Assembly (NCBI RefSeq): GCF_026341275.1
Contig: NZ_JAIFZO010000002.1
Span: 62,001-126,000 of the forward strand
From: Streptomyces ortus
GTDB taxonomy: Bacteria > Actinomycetota > Actinomycetes > Streptomycetales > Streptomycetaceae
Direction: 5' to 3'
DNA length: 64,000 bases
A model generated the notes under the pieces. That model had not been told where the DNA came from, ran no database searches, and saw only the letters and a program-made list of their open reading frames with translations. Positions 43,561 through 53,290 of the stretch are shown here, piece after piece. Within the stretch, counting starts at the first letter, position 1. Every line of letters begins with the position of its first letter. The position numbers were made by a program, and so were the translations under genes.

Positions 43561-44154
43561 CGTCCGGCGCGCAGAGTGCGAAGTGCCGGCTGAGGCGAGG
43601 GCTGGCCGGGGCCGTGGGCGGTGGCGTACGGACCACAGCCGTTTCGCCGCGGAAGGTTCGGCGGGGCTTCGGCCGGAGAACCGGCTGGGACGGACAGTGC
43701 CCGGTCCCCGGGTTCTCCAGCTCCCCTGAGTAGAAGGCCGGGCAGAAGCGGGCTCTCCTGTCCGACGTGGCCTGCCCGTTCGGTGCGGCAGCTCATCCAG
43801 ACGAGTGATGCGACCACTTTTGCGGCGGGGGTGGGCCAGTGGTGGCGGGCGTTGTTCGACAAACGCCCGACGCTGATCGGCCCTTGTGTGACATATGCCA
43901 CTGCGTGGGCGGCATTCGTCTTCTGAGGGCCCGCGTGCGGGACATAACGCCTGTTCATGGAGGTACATGGAACACCTGAACCACGACGACACTCACGTTC
44001 CGTCGACCTCCCATGATCGCTGAGTCATTTTTCTGAGGGGTGCGTGAGTGTGGGGTCCCGGAAATCGACAGGGTGGTGGTGAGGGTCCAACACGGGCCTG
44101 GTGCGGGCGAGTTGTCCGCATTCGATCATCACCGGCCTCAAGGGCGAGGACCCG
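43561..44154. other. Non-coding stretch with a possible small ORF
   Basis: No firm gene. A GTG at 43783 opens 47 codons to 43926 whose later part (QWWRALFDKRPTLIGPCVTY) looks natural but has no clear ribosome site. The end of the region must hold the promoter of the sigma-like gene. Confidence 0.35.
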
Positions 44155-44781
44155 GTGATCACAGCACCGGAGGCCCGAGTGAGCGATGGCGACGTCGACA
44201 CAGACGTATCGCCCCAGGACGGCGGACACGGCGAGATCGTGCACGAACCGCCGGACCTGCCCCTGGACTACGAGGCCTTCTACCTGGGGCACCAGGAGTT
44301 CTTCCACGGCTTCGCGGAGATCCACCTCGGCAGCCGCCGGGTGGCCGAGCAGGTGGTCCACGAAGTGCTCCTGGAGATCCTCGGCGGCTGGAACCAGCTG
44401 CTGCAGGAAGGCGACCTTGAACAGCAGACCCTGGCCGTGCTGCACCGGCGCGTCTTCGACCGGCTGCGGCGCGACGGCCGGCCTCCGGCCTTCGTCATCA
44501 ACGGGCCGATAGCCAAGAACCTGCACGCCGTCAGGAACCAGCTGGAGCTCACCGGCAGCACCGGCGGACTGTACGAGGCGATCCTCGAACTGCCCTCCCG
44601 GCAGTTCACCGTCGTCGTCCTGCGCCACCTGCTCGGCTACAAGACCAGCCAGATCGCCCGCTACATGGGCCTGGACGTGCGCACCGTCGACTACCACGGC
44701 CGCAAGGGCAAGGAACGCCTCCGTGTGCAGCTGAAGCTGCCCGCCGCGCCCAGCAAGCGCAAGACCAAGAAGGGGTCGTGA
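44155..44781 (+). CDS. ECF sigma factor-like protein
   Basis: 208 residues from the GTG at 44155 (GAGGA 5 bases upstream). After an acidic N-terminus, DYEAFYLGHQEFFHGFAEIH and VVHEVLLEILGGWNQLLQ resemble sigma region 2; region 4 is clear at residues 145-195: LPSRQFTVVVLRHLLGYKTSQ, then MGLDVRTVDYHGRKGKERL. The tail is Lys-rich. It should direct RNA polymerase to a small regulon. The next gene overlaps by 4 bases (GTGA) and may be its regulator. Confidence 0.75.
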   Translation: MITAPEARVSDGDVDTDVSPQDGGHGEIVHEPPDLPLDYEAFYLGHQEFFHGFAEIHLGSRRVAEQVVHEVLLEILGGWNQLLQEGDLEQQTLAVLHRRVFDRLRRDGRPPAFVINGPIAKNLHAVRNQLELTGSTGGLYEAILELPSRQFTVVVLRHLLGYKTSQIARYMGLDVRTVDYHGRKGKERLRVQLKLPAAPSKRKTKKGS

Positions 44782-45446
44782 CCGTGAGCACCACCATCGA
44801 CGAACTCCTGGCCGACGCCCGTCTGCCCACCTCCCCACCAGACGGATTCGACGTCGGCGCCGCGCTGCGCCGCCTCGCCGCCGACGCGGCGCTGGCCGCC
44901 CCGGCCCCGGACATCGCCCGGGCGGCGCAGGCCGGCCAGCGCCTGTCCGTCATCTGCCGCTGGGTGTTGAACACACCCGATGCCGCTGATCACGTCGACC
45001 GTCTCGCCCAGGATCCCAGGCACACACCCGATGACCACCTGGACGTCGACGGCGCCCTGGTCTTCGCCTGCCTGCTGTATCTGACCGATCACCCGGAAAG
45101 CGCCCAGTTCTGGTGGCAGCTGGCCGCCGGAGCTGGCAACCGGGCAGCCGCGTACTGCCTCCACCTGCACCACCTCGCGCTGGGCGAGCGCCGGGAAGCC
45201 CGGCACTGGCTCCACGAAGTCACCCACACCGTCCTCGACACCGAGGCCCCCGACGAACACTTCCTGGCCTGCCTGGAAGTGGTGGCGCACTACGTCCGCA
45301 AGAACGGCTCCGCAGCCAGCGGCCCGACCGGCGGCCTGGAGATGGAAGTCGACCGCCTGGCCACGCTCGGCACGGGCTCCTGCATCATCGTCAGCCGCCC
45401 CGACCGGCGCCTGGCCGACCGGCTGCACGACTTCACCAACCGCTGA
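44778..45446 (+). CDS. Helical protein translated with the sigma-like factor
   Basis: 222 residues, GTG start overlapping the preceding stop. It starts MTVSTTIDELLADARLPTSP. Mostly helical, with repeated short helices (ALVFACLLYLTDHPESAQFW; GAGNRAAAYCLHLHHLALGE; LACLEVVAHYVRKNG) resembling TPR or Sel1-like repeats. No membrane segment. Translational coupling suggests that it works with the sigma-like protein, possibly as a regulator; this is an inference. Confidence 0.7.
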   Translation: MTVSTTIDELLADARLPTSPPDGFDVGAALRRLAADAALAAPAPDIARAAQAGQRLSVICRWVLNTPDAADHVDRLAQDPRHTPDDHLDVDGALVFACLLYLTDHPESAQFWWQLAAGAGNRAAAYCLHLHHLALGERREARHWLHEVTHTVLDTEAPDEHFLACLEVVAHYVRKNGSAASGPTGGLEMEVDRLATLGTGSCIIVSRPDRRLADRLHDFTNR

Positions 45447-45553
45447 CCAGCCCAGGCACAAAGCAAAGGAGCCCCGCTCCGACCCCACGGTTCCTAGGCC
45501 ACGGTCGAAAAGGGCTCCTCGCAACGATGCACCCGATGAAAGGAACACCTGCT

Positions 45554-45733
45554 ATGCACGATAGCCCCGAGAGCCGCCCCGCACGCAAGGACCCGACGAT
45601 CCTTCACCGCTTCGTGCGATGGGCCCGCCCGCGGCGGCGGGCCGCCGTCGGCCTCCTGCTGCGCGGCGCCTGCTACGGCCTGGGCTCCGGCGCAGCCGGC
45701 CTCGCCACGTTCTGGGTGCAGAGCCGCCTGTAA
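45554..45733 (+). CDS. Small membrane protein, 59 aa
   Basis: The ATG at 45554 follows AAAGGA. A basic segment (RFVRWARPRRRAAV) precedes one hydrophobic helix (GLLLRGACYGLGSGAAGLAT). The function is unknown. Confidence 0.5.
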   Translation: MHDSPESRPARKDPTILHRFVRWARPRRRAAVGLLLRGACYGLGSGAAGLATFWVQSRL

Positions 45734-45835
45734 AGCGACGGCCGGCTTCCTCATAGGTCCTCGTTGAGGGCATGGGCCGGGCCGCCTCCTGGTGGGAAGC
45801 TGAGGACAGCGCCCGCGTTGGCGCATGGGGGATTC

Positions 45836-46216
45836 ATGTTGATCCGGCGAGTAGTGACCAGGTGCGGGGTTACCGTCGCGGCGACCGCGCTGTGCTGGGG
45901 TGCTGTCGCGTGCGGAGGCACTGCAGCTCCCCCTGGGGACACCGGCCCTGGTCCTGAAAGCGGCGGGAACAGCGGGTCTTCTGCCTTCACTGGTTCGGCA
46001 GCAACCAGCGGCAGTTCTGGCGGAGGTGACGATGTGCCTCTCCCTTCTCCTCCGCTAACTGACACTTTCTCAACAGACCAGCCGCCGATTCCGAGCGACG
46101 ACCCGACTCAGTCTTCGCCGTCGTGCAGCGACCTGCCCAATCCGACCTTCTCAATGTCATGTCCAGCGCCCTCAATGGACGGCTCCGGACCACTGCCTGA
46201 ACCGGATGGATCCTGA
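45836..46216 (+). CDS. Probable lipoprotein, 126 aa
   Basis: ATG at 45836, GGGGGA upstream. A basic start and hydrophobic segment end in WGAVACGG, a lipobox-like site. The mature part is Gly/Ser/Pro-rich and low complexity. It should be tethered to the outer face of the membrane. Followed by a multi-span membrane protein. Confidence 0.6.
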   Translation: MLIRRVVTRCGVTVAATALCWGAVACGGTAAPPGDTGPGPESGGNSGSSAFTGSAATSGSSGGGDDVPLPSPPLTDTFSTDQPPIPSDDPTQSSPSCSDLPNPTFSMSCPAPSMDGSGPLPEPDGS

Positions 46217-46227
46217 GGCCGCAGCCG

Positions 46228-47232
46228 ATGGTCTCCGCAGGAACACCGGCTCCCGCGGGCGGCTCTCCGGAACCGTCGTCCCGCAGTCGACGCCGTGCGG
46301 TGCGACATAGGACGGCCGCGCGTGCTGCGGCACCCCGCAGAGTGCGTCATGGGGCCCGCAGACTCTCCGGGTCAAGCCCCCGGGCGCCGGTGGCCGTGTG
46401 GGGCGGCAGTCCAGTTGAGCTGGCCAACTCGGCTTTTGGCGCCGGCTCGTTCATCGTGGCACTGATGCTCTTCGCCGGCTTCGTCCACAGCAGTGTCTAC
46501 TACGGATATTTCCACCTGGAGAGCTCCGCCATCGGCTTCGACTCCGTCGAGCTGGCACTGCGCAGCCTGCGACTCGTCACATTTCCCGTCCTCATCACCC
46601 TGGCCCTGGCGGTCGTCCTGCCCCGCCTTCCCGAACTGCTTCCCATGCTCGGTGTCCCCGCCCACCTCATTCATCACATCCTTCGCGCCGGACGGGCGGT
46701 AGCACGGGCGTATCTCGCCTTCGTCGCCGCCGGCATCGTTCTGATGTTGCTGTGGCGCTACATCCATCCCTTCGTCTGGACCGCTCCCCTGCTCGTGGCG
46801 TGCGGGCTGGTCCTTGGGCAGACCAGCGCCGCAGCGCCCGCACCGACCAGACGCGGTCGTCCGTGGACACGTGTGCTGCCGGTGGCCGGAGCGGCGCTGT
46901 TCCTGATGTGGGTGGTGGCCCTGGCAGCCGGTCAGCTCGGCCGTCAGGACGCGGAGCGAGACGCTGAACGGATCGAGCAGCGCGTCGCCGTCCTCATCCA
47001 CAGCACCGAGCAGCTGAGCATCACCGGACCTGCCGGACTGAAAGCGGAAGACCTGGGCGAAGGCTTTCACTACCGGTACCGCTACAGCGGCCTGCGACTG
47101 CTGGTCGAGCGCGATCACCGCTACTACCTGCTGCCGCTGGGCTGGAACCACAACACGGATCCCACCTACGTCATCGACGACGACGAAAGCATCCGGGTCG
47201 AACTGCGCCCCGGGACCCAGCCACGCCAATGA
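46228..47232 (+). CDS. Multi-span membrane protein, 334 aa
   Basis: The first 55 residues are Arg/Ala/Pro-rich (the start may be further in, at the GTG near 46393). Five or so membrane segments follow (FGAGSFIVALMLFAGFVHSS, LVTFPVLITLALAVVLP, YLAFVAAGIVLMLLWRYI, TAPLLVACGLVLG, LPVAGAALFLMWVVALAAG). A C-terminal soluble part of 100 residues looks beta-rich (RYRYSGLRLLVERDHRYYLL). The function is unknown. It ends 150 bp before the iteron region. Confidence 0.65.
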   Translation: MVSAGTPAPAGGSPEPSSRSRRRAVRHRTAARAAAPRRVRHGARRLSGSSPRAPVAVWGGSPVELANSAFGAGSFIVALMLFAGFVHSSVYYGYFHLESSAIGFDSVELALRSLRLVTFPVLITLALAVVLPRLPELLPMLGVPAHLIHHILRAGRAVARAYLAFVAAGIVLMLLWRYIHPFVWTAPLLVACGLVLGQTSAAAPAPTRRGRPWTRVLPVAGAALFLMWVVALAAGQLGRQDAERDAERIEQRVAVLIHSTEQLSITGPAGLKAEDLGEGFHYRYRYSGLRLLVERDHRYYLLPLGWNHNTDPTYVIDDDESIRVELRPGTQPRQ

Positions 47233-47385
47233 CCAAGTCCCGTTACCAGAAGCACCCACGCTTCACAAAAGGGATCAACGCCACAGCGGGCTGTACGGTC
47301 GTCCGCGCGCTCCGGACAGCTGAAGCGATTCTTGCTGGAACTCGCCTTGGCCAGAACCTGCTTGCGGCCTAGTTGTTTGGTGATC

Positions 47386-47825
47386 AGTCGCTCCAGTCGC
47401 TGGGGTCGCTGCTGGAACACACGGTCGCAGCGACTGGAAGCGCAGCGACTCAGCCGCCGTTCGGTCGCTGCGCCCAGACATTTGGAATACGCAGGTCACA
47501 GCGAGGGTGGCGTGTAGTTAGCGACTGAAGCGACCGAAGGCCGGAGTATATGAAGTCGAACCTATGTGCGCGTGTGCGTTACATATAGGGAGCTTCAGTC
47601 GCTTCAGTCGCTGCTTTGGGTGGTGTGCATGCTTTGACCTGCAGATTTGCGTGAAACCAGCGAGAGCGACTGAACGAGTCTCGGTCGCTGCCGCATCAGC
47701 TGGGTCGCTCCCGGTACCTCTCGACCGCGTCATCGACACAGGAGCAGGGTTCTTTCGCACGTGTTCCACAACTTCACGCACCACGTTCGCTACGCTGTGT
47801 CCGTCGTTGAGTCGCTTCGGTCGCT
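47386..47825. repeat. Iteron array with (A/G)GTCGCT units: putative replication origin
   Basis: About 16 copies of AGTCGCT or GGTCGCT in both orientations. Tandem groups step by exactly 9 bp: 47386/47395/47404, 47597/47606 and 47810/47819, and inverted 47520/47529. Others are at 47429, 47444, 47463, 47665, 47683 and 47703. The segment is otherwise gene-free and lies immediately upstream of the primase-polymerase gene, as expected for a plasmid origin bound by its initiator. Confidence 0.85.
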
Positions 47826-47839
47826 GATTGGGGGTGTGA

Positions 47840-48952
47840 ATGCCTGCTGAGCTGCACTTTTCTAGCAACGACGCACGGCAGCCCGCCCTAGAGTCTTCGG
47901 TCGCTGTCTCCCTGGCGACCGCCAGCTGGTGTGCGCGCCGCGGCTGGCCCGTGCACCCCCTCGCTGCAGGCCGCAAGACGCCGGCCGCAAACTGCAGCCA
48001 GTGCCGCGCAACTCCACACTCGCCCGGCGAGTGCCCGTGCCTGCCCGCAGGACGCTGGTGCCATGGCTTCCACGCCGCCACGTTGGACCAGCGCCGCATC
48101 AGCAACTGGTGGGGAGCCCATCCGGAATTCGGCGTCGGCATCGCCTGCGGACCCGCAGGCCTGATCGTCATCGACATCGACGCCCATGCCACCCAGCCAC
48201 CGACCCGGGACCGGATCCTGCCCGGCATTCCCATCGGCGACCACATCGACCTCACCGGCCTCGCCAACGGCTTCCACACCGTCGGCATCCTCGCCGCCCT
48301 TAGAAGCCAGCGAAATCCCGCAGATGACGACACGACCCTGCGCGTACGCACCCCTTCGGGCGGCCTGCACGTCTGGTACCGGGCCACGGACAACCGCCGC
48401 TGGCGCTGCTCCTCCGGCTCCAGCCAGGGCGCAGCCCTGGCCTGGCAAGTCGATGTCCGTGCCCACGGCGGTTACATCATCGCCCCTGGCACCATCACCA
48501 GGCACGGCACGTACACCCCCCTCGACGATGTCCGCGAACCTGCCTCGTTGCCTGTCTGGCTGGCACAGGAACTCGAACGCACCGGCCACCTGCCGGCTCC
48601 CAGCGTTCCCGCGCCCCGTCCGGTCCCGCCCCGCGCTCAGCAGGCCGTTCTGGCCGCGGGCGGCGGCCGCGACCGAACCGAGCGCATGCTTGCAACAATC
48701 CTCGCCCCCGTCGAAGCCTGCGGTCAGGTCACCGAAGGCGCCGGATTCTCCGACACCCTCAACCGTGCCGCCTACACCCTCGGAGGCTTGGTGGCCGCAG
48801 GCCGCCTCACCGAGGAAGAAGCCGAACGGGCACTCACCCAAGCTGCGGCCGCTGCCCGTCCCGGCCAGGAACGCCGCGCCGCCCAGATCATCCGCAGCGG
48901 CCTGGCCGCCGGCCGCCAGCACCCCCTCCATACGCGAAGGGGCCCCCGATGA
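47840..48952 (+). CDS. Bifunctional primase-polymerase (PrimPol) replication protein
   Basis: 370 residues from the ATG at 47840. Residues 25-215 form the archaeo-eukaryotic primase-type domain: WCARRGWPVHPLAAGRKTPA, GIACGPAGLIVIDIDAHA (acidic pair of the active site), RTPSGGLHVWYR, GGYIIAPGT. The C-terminal part is helical, including a motif RAAYTLGGLVAAGRLTEEEA of plasmid primases. It should synthesise primers at the origin. It overlaps the helicase gene by 4 bases, and the iteron array lies just upstream. Confidence 0.9.
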   Translation: MPAELHFSSNDARQPALESSVAVSLATASWCARRGWPVHPLAAGRKTPAANCSQCRATPHSPGECPCLPAGRWCHGFHAATLDQRRISNWWGAHPEFGVGIACGPAGLIVIDIDAHATQPPTRDRILPGIPIGDHIDLTGLANGFHTVGILAALRSQRNPADDDTTLRVRTPSGGLHVWYRATDNRRWRCSSGSSQGAALAWQVDVRAHGGYIIAPGTITRHGTYTPLDDVREPASLPVWLAQELERTGHLPAPSVPAPRPVPPRAQQAVLAAGGGRDRTERMLATILAPVEACGQVTEGAGFSDTLNRAAYTLGGLVAAGRLTEEEAERALTQAAAAARPGQERRAAQIIRSGLAAGRQHPLHTRRGPR

Positions 48953-50493
48953 CCTCCTCATCCGGCAACGAGACCGAAGCCCTCTTCGAGTTCGACCCCG
49001 AACTCGTCGCTGCCCAGATCCGCAGCCAGACCCGCCCCGCCCCAACGACCACCGTCGCGCTGCCCGCTCAAAGCGACACCTCCCGCACAGCCGCCGGCGA
49101 AGCAACCGCCGCCGGGCTCCTGCCGGACACCCTCACCGACCGCGGCAACGCCAAACTCTTCGTCAAGCTCTACGCCAACGACTACCGCCACGTCCCCGGC
49201 ATGGGCTGGTACCGATGGGACACCACCCGCTGGCAGGTCGACGAGGACGACACCGTCCTGTGGGCAGCCGGCGACCTCGCCGAAGCCATCGCCACCCACG
49301 ACCCGCGCGGCATGTTCACCACCCACGCCCTGCACAAACACCGCCGCCGCGCACTGTCCACCACCGGCATGAACGCCATGCTCACCCAGGCCAAATCCGC
49401 CCCCGGCATGGTCCTCAACGCCGCCCGCCTGGACGCCGACCCCTACGCCCTGTGCACCCCGGACGGCATCGTCGACCTGCGTACCGGCCTGGTCAAAACC
49501 CCCGACCCCAACAAGGACTTCCACTCCCGTTCCACCGCCGTCGGACCGCAGCCGACTCCCACCCCCCGCTGGGAACGCTTCCTGACCGACACCTTCGGCG
49601 CCGACACCGAAGACCGGCACATGATCGCCTACCTGCAGCTGCTCCTCGGCTACTCCGTCACCGGCGACGTCGGCGGCCAAGTCCTGCCCTTCCTCTTCGG
49701 CTCCGGCAAGAACGGCAAGTCCGTCCTCCTGGACGTCCTCATGAAGCTCCTGGGCGACTACGCCGACGCGGCCCCTCCCGGATTCCTCATGGCACGCCCC
49801 TACGAAGGCCACCCCACCGACCTCGCCGAACTCCACGGCCGACGCGTCATCGTCTGCTCCGAGGTCAAGCCGGGCGACAAGTTCGACGAGGGCCGCGTCA
49901 AGCTACTCACCGGCGGCGACCGCATCAAGGCCCGCCGCATGCGGCAGGACTTCTTCGGCTTCAACCCCACCCACAAACTCTGGCTGCTGGGCAACCACCG
50001 GCCCGAAGTCGGCACCGGCGGCTTCGCCTTCTGGCGCCGCATGCGGCTGATCCCCTTCGAGCGGGTCGTCCCCGACCACCGCAAGATCGACAACCTCGCC
50101 GACATCCTCGTCACCGAGGAAGGCCCCGGCATCCTCGCCTGGCTCGTCGACGGCGCCCGCCGCTACCTCGCAGGCGACCGCGACCTCACCGGCCCCGCAC
50201 GCGTCCGCATCGCCACCAGCACCTACGCGGAAACCGAAGACCACACCGGCCGCTTCTACGAAGAGTGCTGCACCCACGGCCCCGACCTGCGCGCCGAACA
50301 GACCGCGCTCTACGCCGCCTACCGGTCCTGGTGCCAGAATGAAGGAGCACCTGCCATGTCCTCGCGCGCATTCGCTGCCCGCACCCGGGAACTCGTCGGA
50401 CTGCCCTCACCCAAAGCGATGATCCTGTCCAACCAGCGCAAGCACTACCCCGGCATCGGACTGCTCACCGACCAGGAAAGGGACCGCACATGA
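48949..50493 (+). CDS. P4-type helicase/primase C-terminal (D5-like, SF3) protein
   Basis: 514 residues; the start overlaps the preceding stop (ATGA). Residues 80-240 are the D5 N-terminal domain (WDTTRWQVDEDD; TPDGIVDLRTGL). Residues 245-430 are an SF3 helicase: LPFLFGSGKNGKSVLLDVLM (Walker A), VIVCSEVKPGDKFDEGRVK (Walker B region), LWLLGNHRPEV. The C-terminal part is a winged helix-like domain. It unwinds DNA at the origin together with PrimPol, both encoded in one operon. Confidence 0.9.
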   Translation: MTSSSGNETEALFEFDPELVAAQIRSQTRPAPTTTVALPAQSDTSRTAAGEATAAGLLPDTLTDRGNAKLFVKLYANDYRHVPGMGWYRWDTTRWQVDEDDTVLWAAGDLAEAIATHDPRGMFTTHALHKHRRRALSTTGMNAMLTQAKSAPGMVLNAARLDADPYALCTPDGIVDLRTGLVKTPDPNKDFHSRSTAVGPQPTPTPRWERFLTDTFGADTEDRHMIAYLQLLLGYSVTGDVGGQVLPFLFGSGKNGKSVLLDVLMKLLGDYADAAPPGFLMARPYEGHPTDLAELHGRRVIVCSEVKPGDKFDEGRVKLLTGGDRIKARRMRQDFFGFNPTHKLWLLGNHRPEVGTGGFAFWRRMRLIPFERVVPDHRKIDNLADILVTEEGPGILAWLVDGARRYLAGDRDLTGPARVRIATSTYAETEDHTGRFYEECCTHGPDLRAEQTALYAAYRSWCQNEGAPAMSSRAFAARTRELVGLPSPKAMILSNQRKHYPGIGLLTDQERDRT

Positions 50494-50891
50494 GCTCCCT
50501 GATCACTGAGGACGAGATCAGCCACGAAGCCGACATCGTGTGGCTGGAGGACAACACCGACCTCGACTACGTACGCCAAAGCCTGGACCGGCTCCCCACC
50601 CGCAAAGGCAAACCCGCCTACCACCGCGGCGGCCGCATGGTCGGCTACGCCATCCTCGGCCCCACCGCCAAACCCTCCCGCGCCTCCGGCACCTTCCGCC
50701 GCCGCGTCTTCTGGCTCATGCCCCACGACCGCGACACCGAGCCCGCTGGCCTGTACGCCAAGAGCGCGCCGGCCGAAGCCGTCGACCCCCGCACCCTCGA
50801 AGCACGGGTCAAGGGCTACAAGACCGAACGCTCCGAAGGCGGCCCGCCGTCGACCGCCATGCAGGAACTCGGCATAACACTTCCGCTGTGA
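50490..50891 (+). CDS. DUF6009-like protein in the replication operon
   Basis: 133 residues, ATG overlapping the helicase stop (ATGA). Starts MSSLITEDEISHEADIVWLE, with YHRGGRMVGYAILGPTAKPS and FRRRVFWLMPHDRD. This pattern matches DUF6009, often the third gene after plasmid PrimPol and helicase in Streptomyces. The function is unknown; the operon position points to replication or its control. Confidence 0.75.
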   Translation: MSSLITEDEISHEADIVWLEDNTDLDYVRQSLDRLPTRKGKPAYHRGGRMVGYAILGPTAKPSRASGTFRRRVFWLMPHDRDTEPAGLYAKSAPAEAVDPRTLEARVKGYKTERSEGGPPSTAMQELGITLPL

Positions 50892-51443
50892 GGATCTACA
50901 CGTCCTTCTACCGGCCATCACGGAAGCCCATGAGATCAGATATAAGGTACGCATACCCTGCCGGATGACTGAAAGCGTTGACATCAAGCATCGCCGCGGA
51001 GAACACAGTCTGGATGCCAGGGACGCCGACTCGGTCACACAACCGTGCCTTGAGCAGGCCCATCATGTGCGGCCCTTTCCTGGCAGTTGCAACGAGTATG
51101 GGTGCGTCAACTGCTCCCTGCGGGAGTCAGCACACTCAACCGCAGACAGTCCTACGAGGTTCGGGTCCAGCGTGTGCACGCTTCACGCAGGGCGCAAAGA
51201 AGCCGGCCAGCCACACCACGGGTAGCTGCAGCCCTGCGGGCCCTGGCGAAATAGTCTGAGCTGCTCAGCTGACCATTGACCCAACTCTTGGCGGTCTCTG
51301 CGTCTTTGTGGATCACGGCGGCTGTCTGCTTACTGTGAATCATGCTGGCCCCCAGGTAGGTCGGAATGTTGCGCGTATCCGTTCTACACAAAGAAGATGT
51401 ATCCGCGTGGCGATAGCAGTAAACCGCTCGCTTCTGACGTGCG
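50892..51443. other. Non-coding stretch
   Basis: No supportable gene follows the replication operon. I see no strong hairpin. The convergent GAF gene ends at 51444. Confidence 0.5.
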
Positions 51444-52250
51444 TCATGACGGGGCTCCTTCAGGATCATCAACCGATGATTTGTTCTGTCCGGGAACGAC
51501 AGGTCGACCATCTGTGGACGGCTTCCTGATCTCGCTCACAACGCCGATCAAATGGACAACGGTTTTGAACCTTTTATCGTCCCGGAAGGATCCTGGGATG
51601 TACTTTGGCTTCTTCGCTTGAACGACAAGGAGTCCGCGCTGGGTAGTTCCGACCTTCACCGGAATGAAGACCGCGCTGCGGCAATCATCTGCCATGTAAA
51701 TGCGGTCGCGATCGGGGTCCTTTCGGATGTCGGGTACGCTCCGGCCTGAGCTGGACAGCGCCATTTCGACGAGAAAACTTCCCTTCTCTCCGCCCCGGGA
51801 AAACTTCTCTTCGAAGTGCCTTTGAGTTGCTTTTTCGTTGGTGAACGAAAGTTGTAGTTCACTGTTGTCGGGTGACAGCCAGTACAGTCCACTAGCAACA
51901 TCAGCATGTGCGAGCTCACCTGCGGTTTCGACAAGCTTTTTCAAGATGGTGCTGTGCTTCTCGTCGTAGATCTCCGGATCGACAAGAATTTTTCCCATGA
52001 GGGAGGATAGAGGTTCTAGAGCAGCCTCAAGGACCTCCGAACGTTCGGCCTCCACTTTCGTCTGGCTCGTGTGAAGTGTGAAGAATGAAGCAGCGAAAGC
52101 ACAAAAGACACATGTGGCGATGTAGTAGGGCCCAAAAGTTTTCTCGGCAAAGGCCGGAATGGTTGGGAGGCCGACAGAGATGGCGCTCAAGACGGCTACG
52201 CCCCAAGGCTTGATCTTTCTACGGCCAATTAGTCCGCTTACTGTGAACAC
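51444..52250 (-). CDS. Membrane protein with a GAF domain
   Basis: 268 residues from the ATG at 52250. Two N-terminal membrane helices (GVAVLSAISVGLPTIPAF; YYIATCVFCAFAASFFTLHT) are followed by a charged helix and, from about residue 95, a GAF-like fold: LVETAGELAHADVASGLYWL, FEEKFSRGGEKGSFLVEMAL, DDCRSAVFIPVKVGTTQRGL, then LLVVQAKKP and RFKTVVHLIGVVSEI. A sensor of small ligands or redox state is likely. No output domain is visible, so it may signal to a partner. Confidence 0.75.
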   Translation of the reverse strand: MFTVSGLIGRRKIKPWGVAVLSAISVGLPTIPAFAEKTFGPYYIATCVFCAFAASFFTLHTSQTKVEAERSEVLEAALEPLSSLMGKILVDPEIYDEKHSTILKKLVETAGELAHADVASGLYWLSPDNSELQLSFTNEKATQRHFEEKFSRGGEKGSFLVEMALSSSGRSVPDIRKDPDRDRIYMADDCRSAVFIPVKVGTTQRGLLVVQAKKPKYIPGSFRDDKRFKTVVHLIGVVSEIRKPSTDGRPVVPGQNKSSVDDPEGAPS

Positions 52251-52981
52251 GAGGCATCCTTACGTCGTCCAACTGATGGTGTGTCAACAGTGACGGGATT
52301 AAGTATGCGGTGGTTGCCATACGGAAGAGCCTTTGCCCTGATGGGTGATTCGGAAGCAAGAGGTAGTGCGAAGGGGGCGCGCGTCGAAGTGGTGCACGCT
52401 CCTTGTGGTATGCAGAAAATAATGATCACCGGAGGCTTCCCAGAGATACGCAGCGTTGCAGAGATCGTTCTCGGGTGAAGCATGGCAAGATCATCGAATG
52501 GGGCGTATGCAAAGCATCCCTCGCTGCAGTCGATCGGCTTGGTCAACGCTTTCCTGCTGAAAGCACCGGTGCTCCCACTGCAAAAACCACCACGACTGGT
52601 GCCGCGCCAGCCTGCACTCTGGCCATGCAAGAGGTGCTGGAGCGCGTGCGTCGCGGCGGCCGGTTCCAGTTCGGTAGCCGCCGTCGAGCACACCGCGGCA
52701 CTGGCCGATGGCCTTGCGCTGGAGGAGGCGGGCGCCCGGCAGAGCGCCGACCGCTTGCCCAGCCACGCTGAAGCGCTTCCGTCACCTTGCACCGGAGCAA
52801 TGGAGCCCTCCTTGCCGAACGGCGCCAGCCAGCCTGCGCGAAGCACTCCCCCTGGCCAGAAGGCGCTGACCAGGAACCGCCCCGGTCAGGGGGCATCTCC
52901 GCTGGACAAGTCGATGCTCCTGCACGCATTTTTGATGCATAATGCGAATAAAAAATGAGCCATGTATGGTAAACTTTCAAC
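52251..52981. other. Non-coding stretch
   Basis: The long frames here (for example 52482-52958) look non-coding. Towards the end the GC falls and an AT-rich promoter-like block (TATGGT near 52965) precedes the HTH gene at 52982. Confidence 0.45.
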
Positions 52982-53290
52982 GTGAGTATGAGCCTTGAAG
53001 AGCGGATGCGGTCGGCGGTTGCTGCGCTCCTGCATGCGGTCGGTGAGTCGCAGTCCGAGCTCGCTGCGGCGCTGGGGGTGAGTCAGGCGCAGGTGAGTCG
53101 CCGTCAGTCCGGTACCGCCGCCTGGAGCCTGGCTGACTGCGAGGCGGTGGCCGCACATTACGGCATCACCGCGTACGACCTCCTGGATGGCCCCACTCGC
53201 GCCGTTGAGGCACTCCCCGCGGAACGCCGCCGTGTGCCCGGCCGTCCCGCTGCCGGCGTCCGCCCCGCGGCCGTGGACGGGACGCTCTGA
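52982..53290 (+). CDS. XRE-type HTH protein, possibly leaderless
   Basis: 102 residues; the GTG at 52982 lacks a ribosome site, and TATGGT lies 12 bases upstream, so the mRNA may begin at the start codon. Residues 20-65 are a Cro/CI HTH: SQSELAAALGVSQAQVSRRQ, WSLADCEAVAAHYGI. The tail is basic. It overlaps the Tap-like gene by 1 base and may regulate it. Confidence 0.75.
   Translation: MSMSLEERMRSAVAALLHAVGESQSELAAALGVSQAQVSRRQSGTAAWSLADCEAVAAHYGITAYDLLDGPTRAVEALPAERRRVPGRPAAGVRPAAVDGTL

Noticed and set aside
47386-47825. CRISPR array
   Set aside because: The repeats are 7-9 bp and occur in both orientations without regular spacers; there are no cas genes. They are iterons.
52482-52958. Plus-strand ORF of 158 codons ahead of the HTH gene
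   Set aside because: Codon composition and residue pattern look random, and no ribosome site or domain is present.
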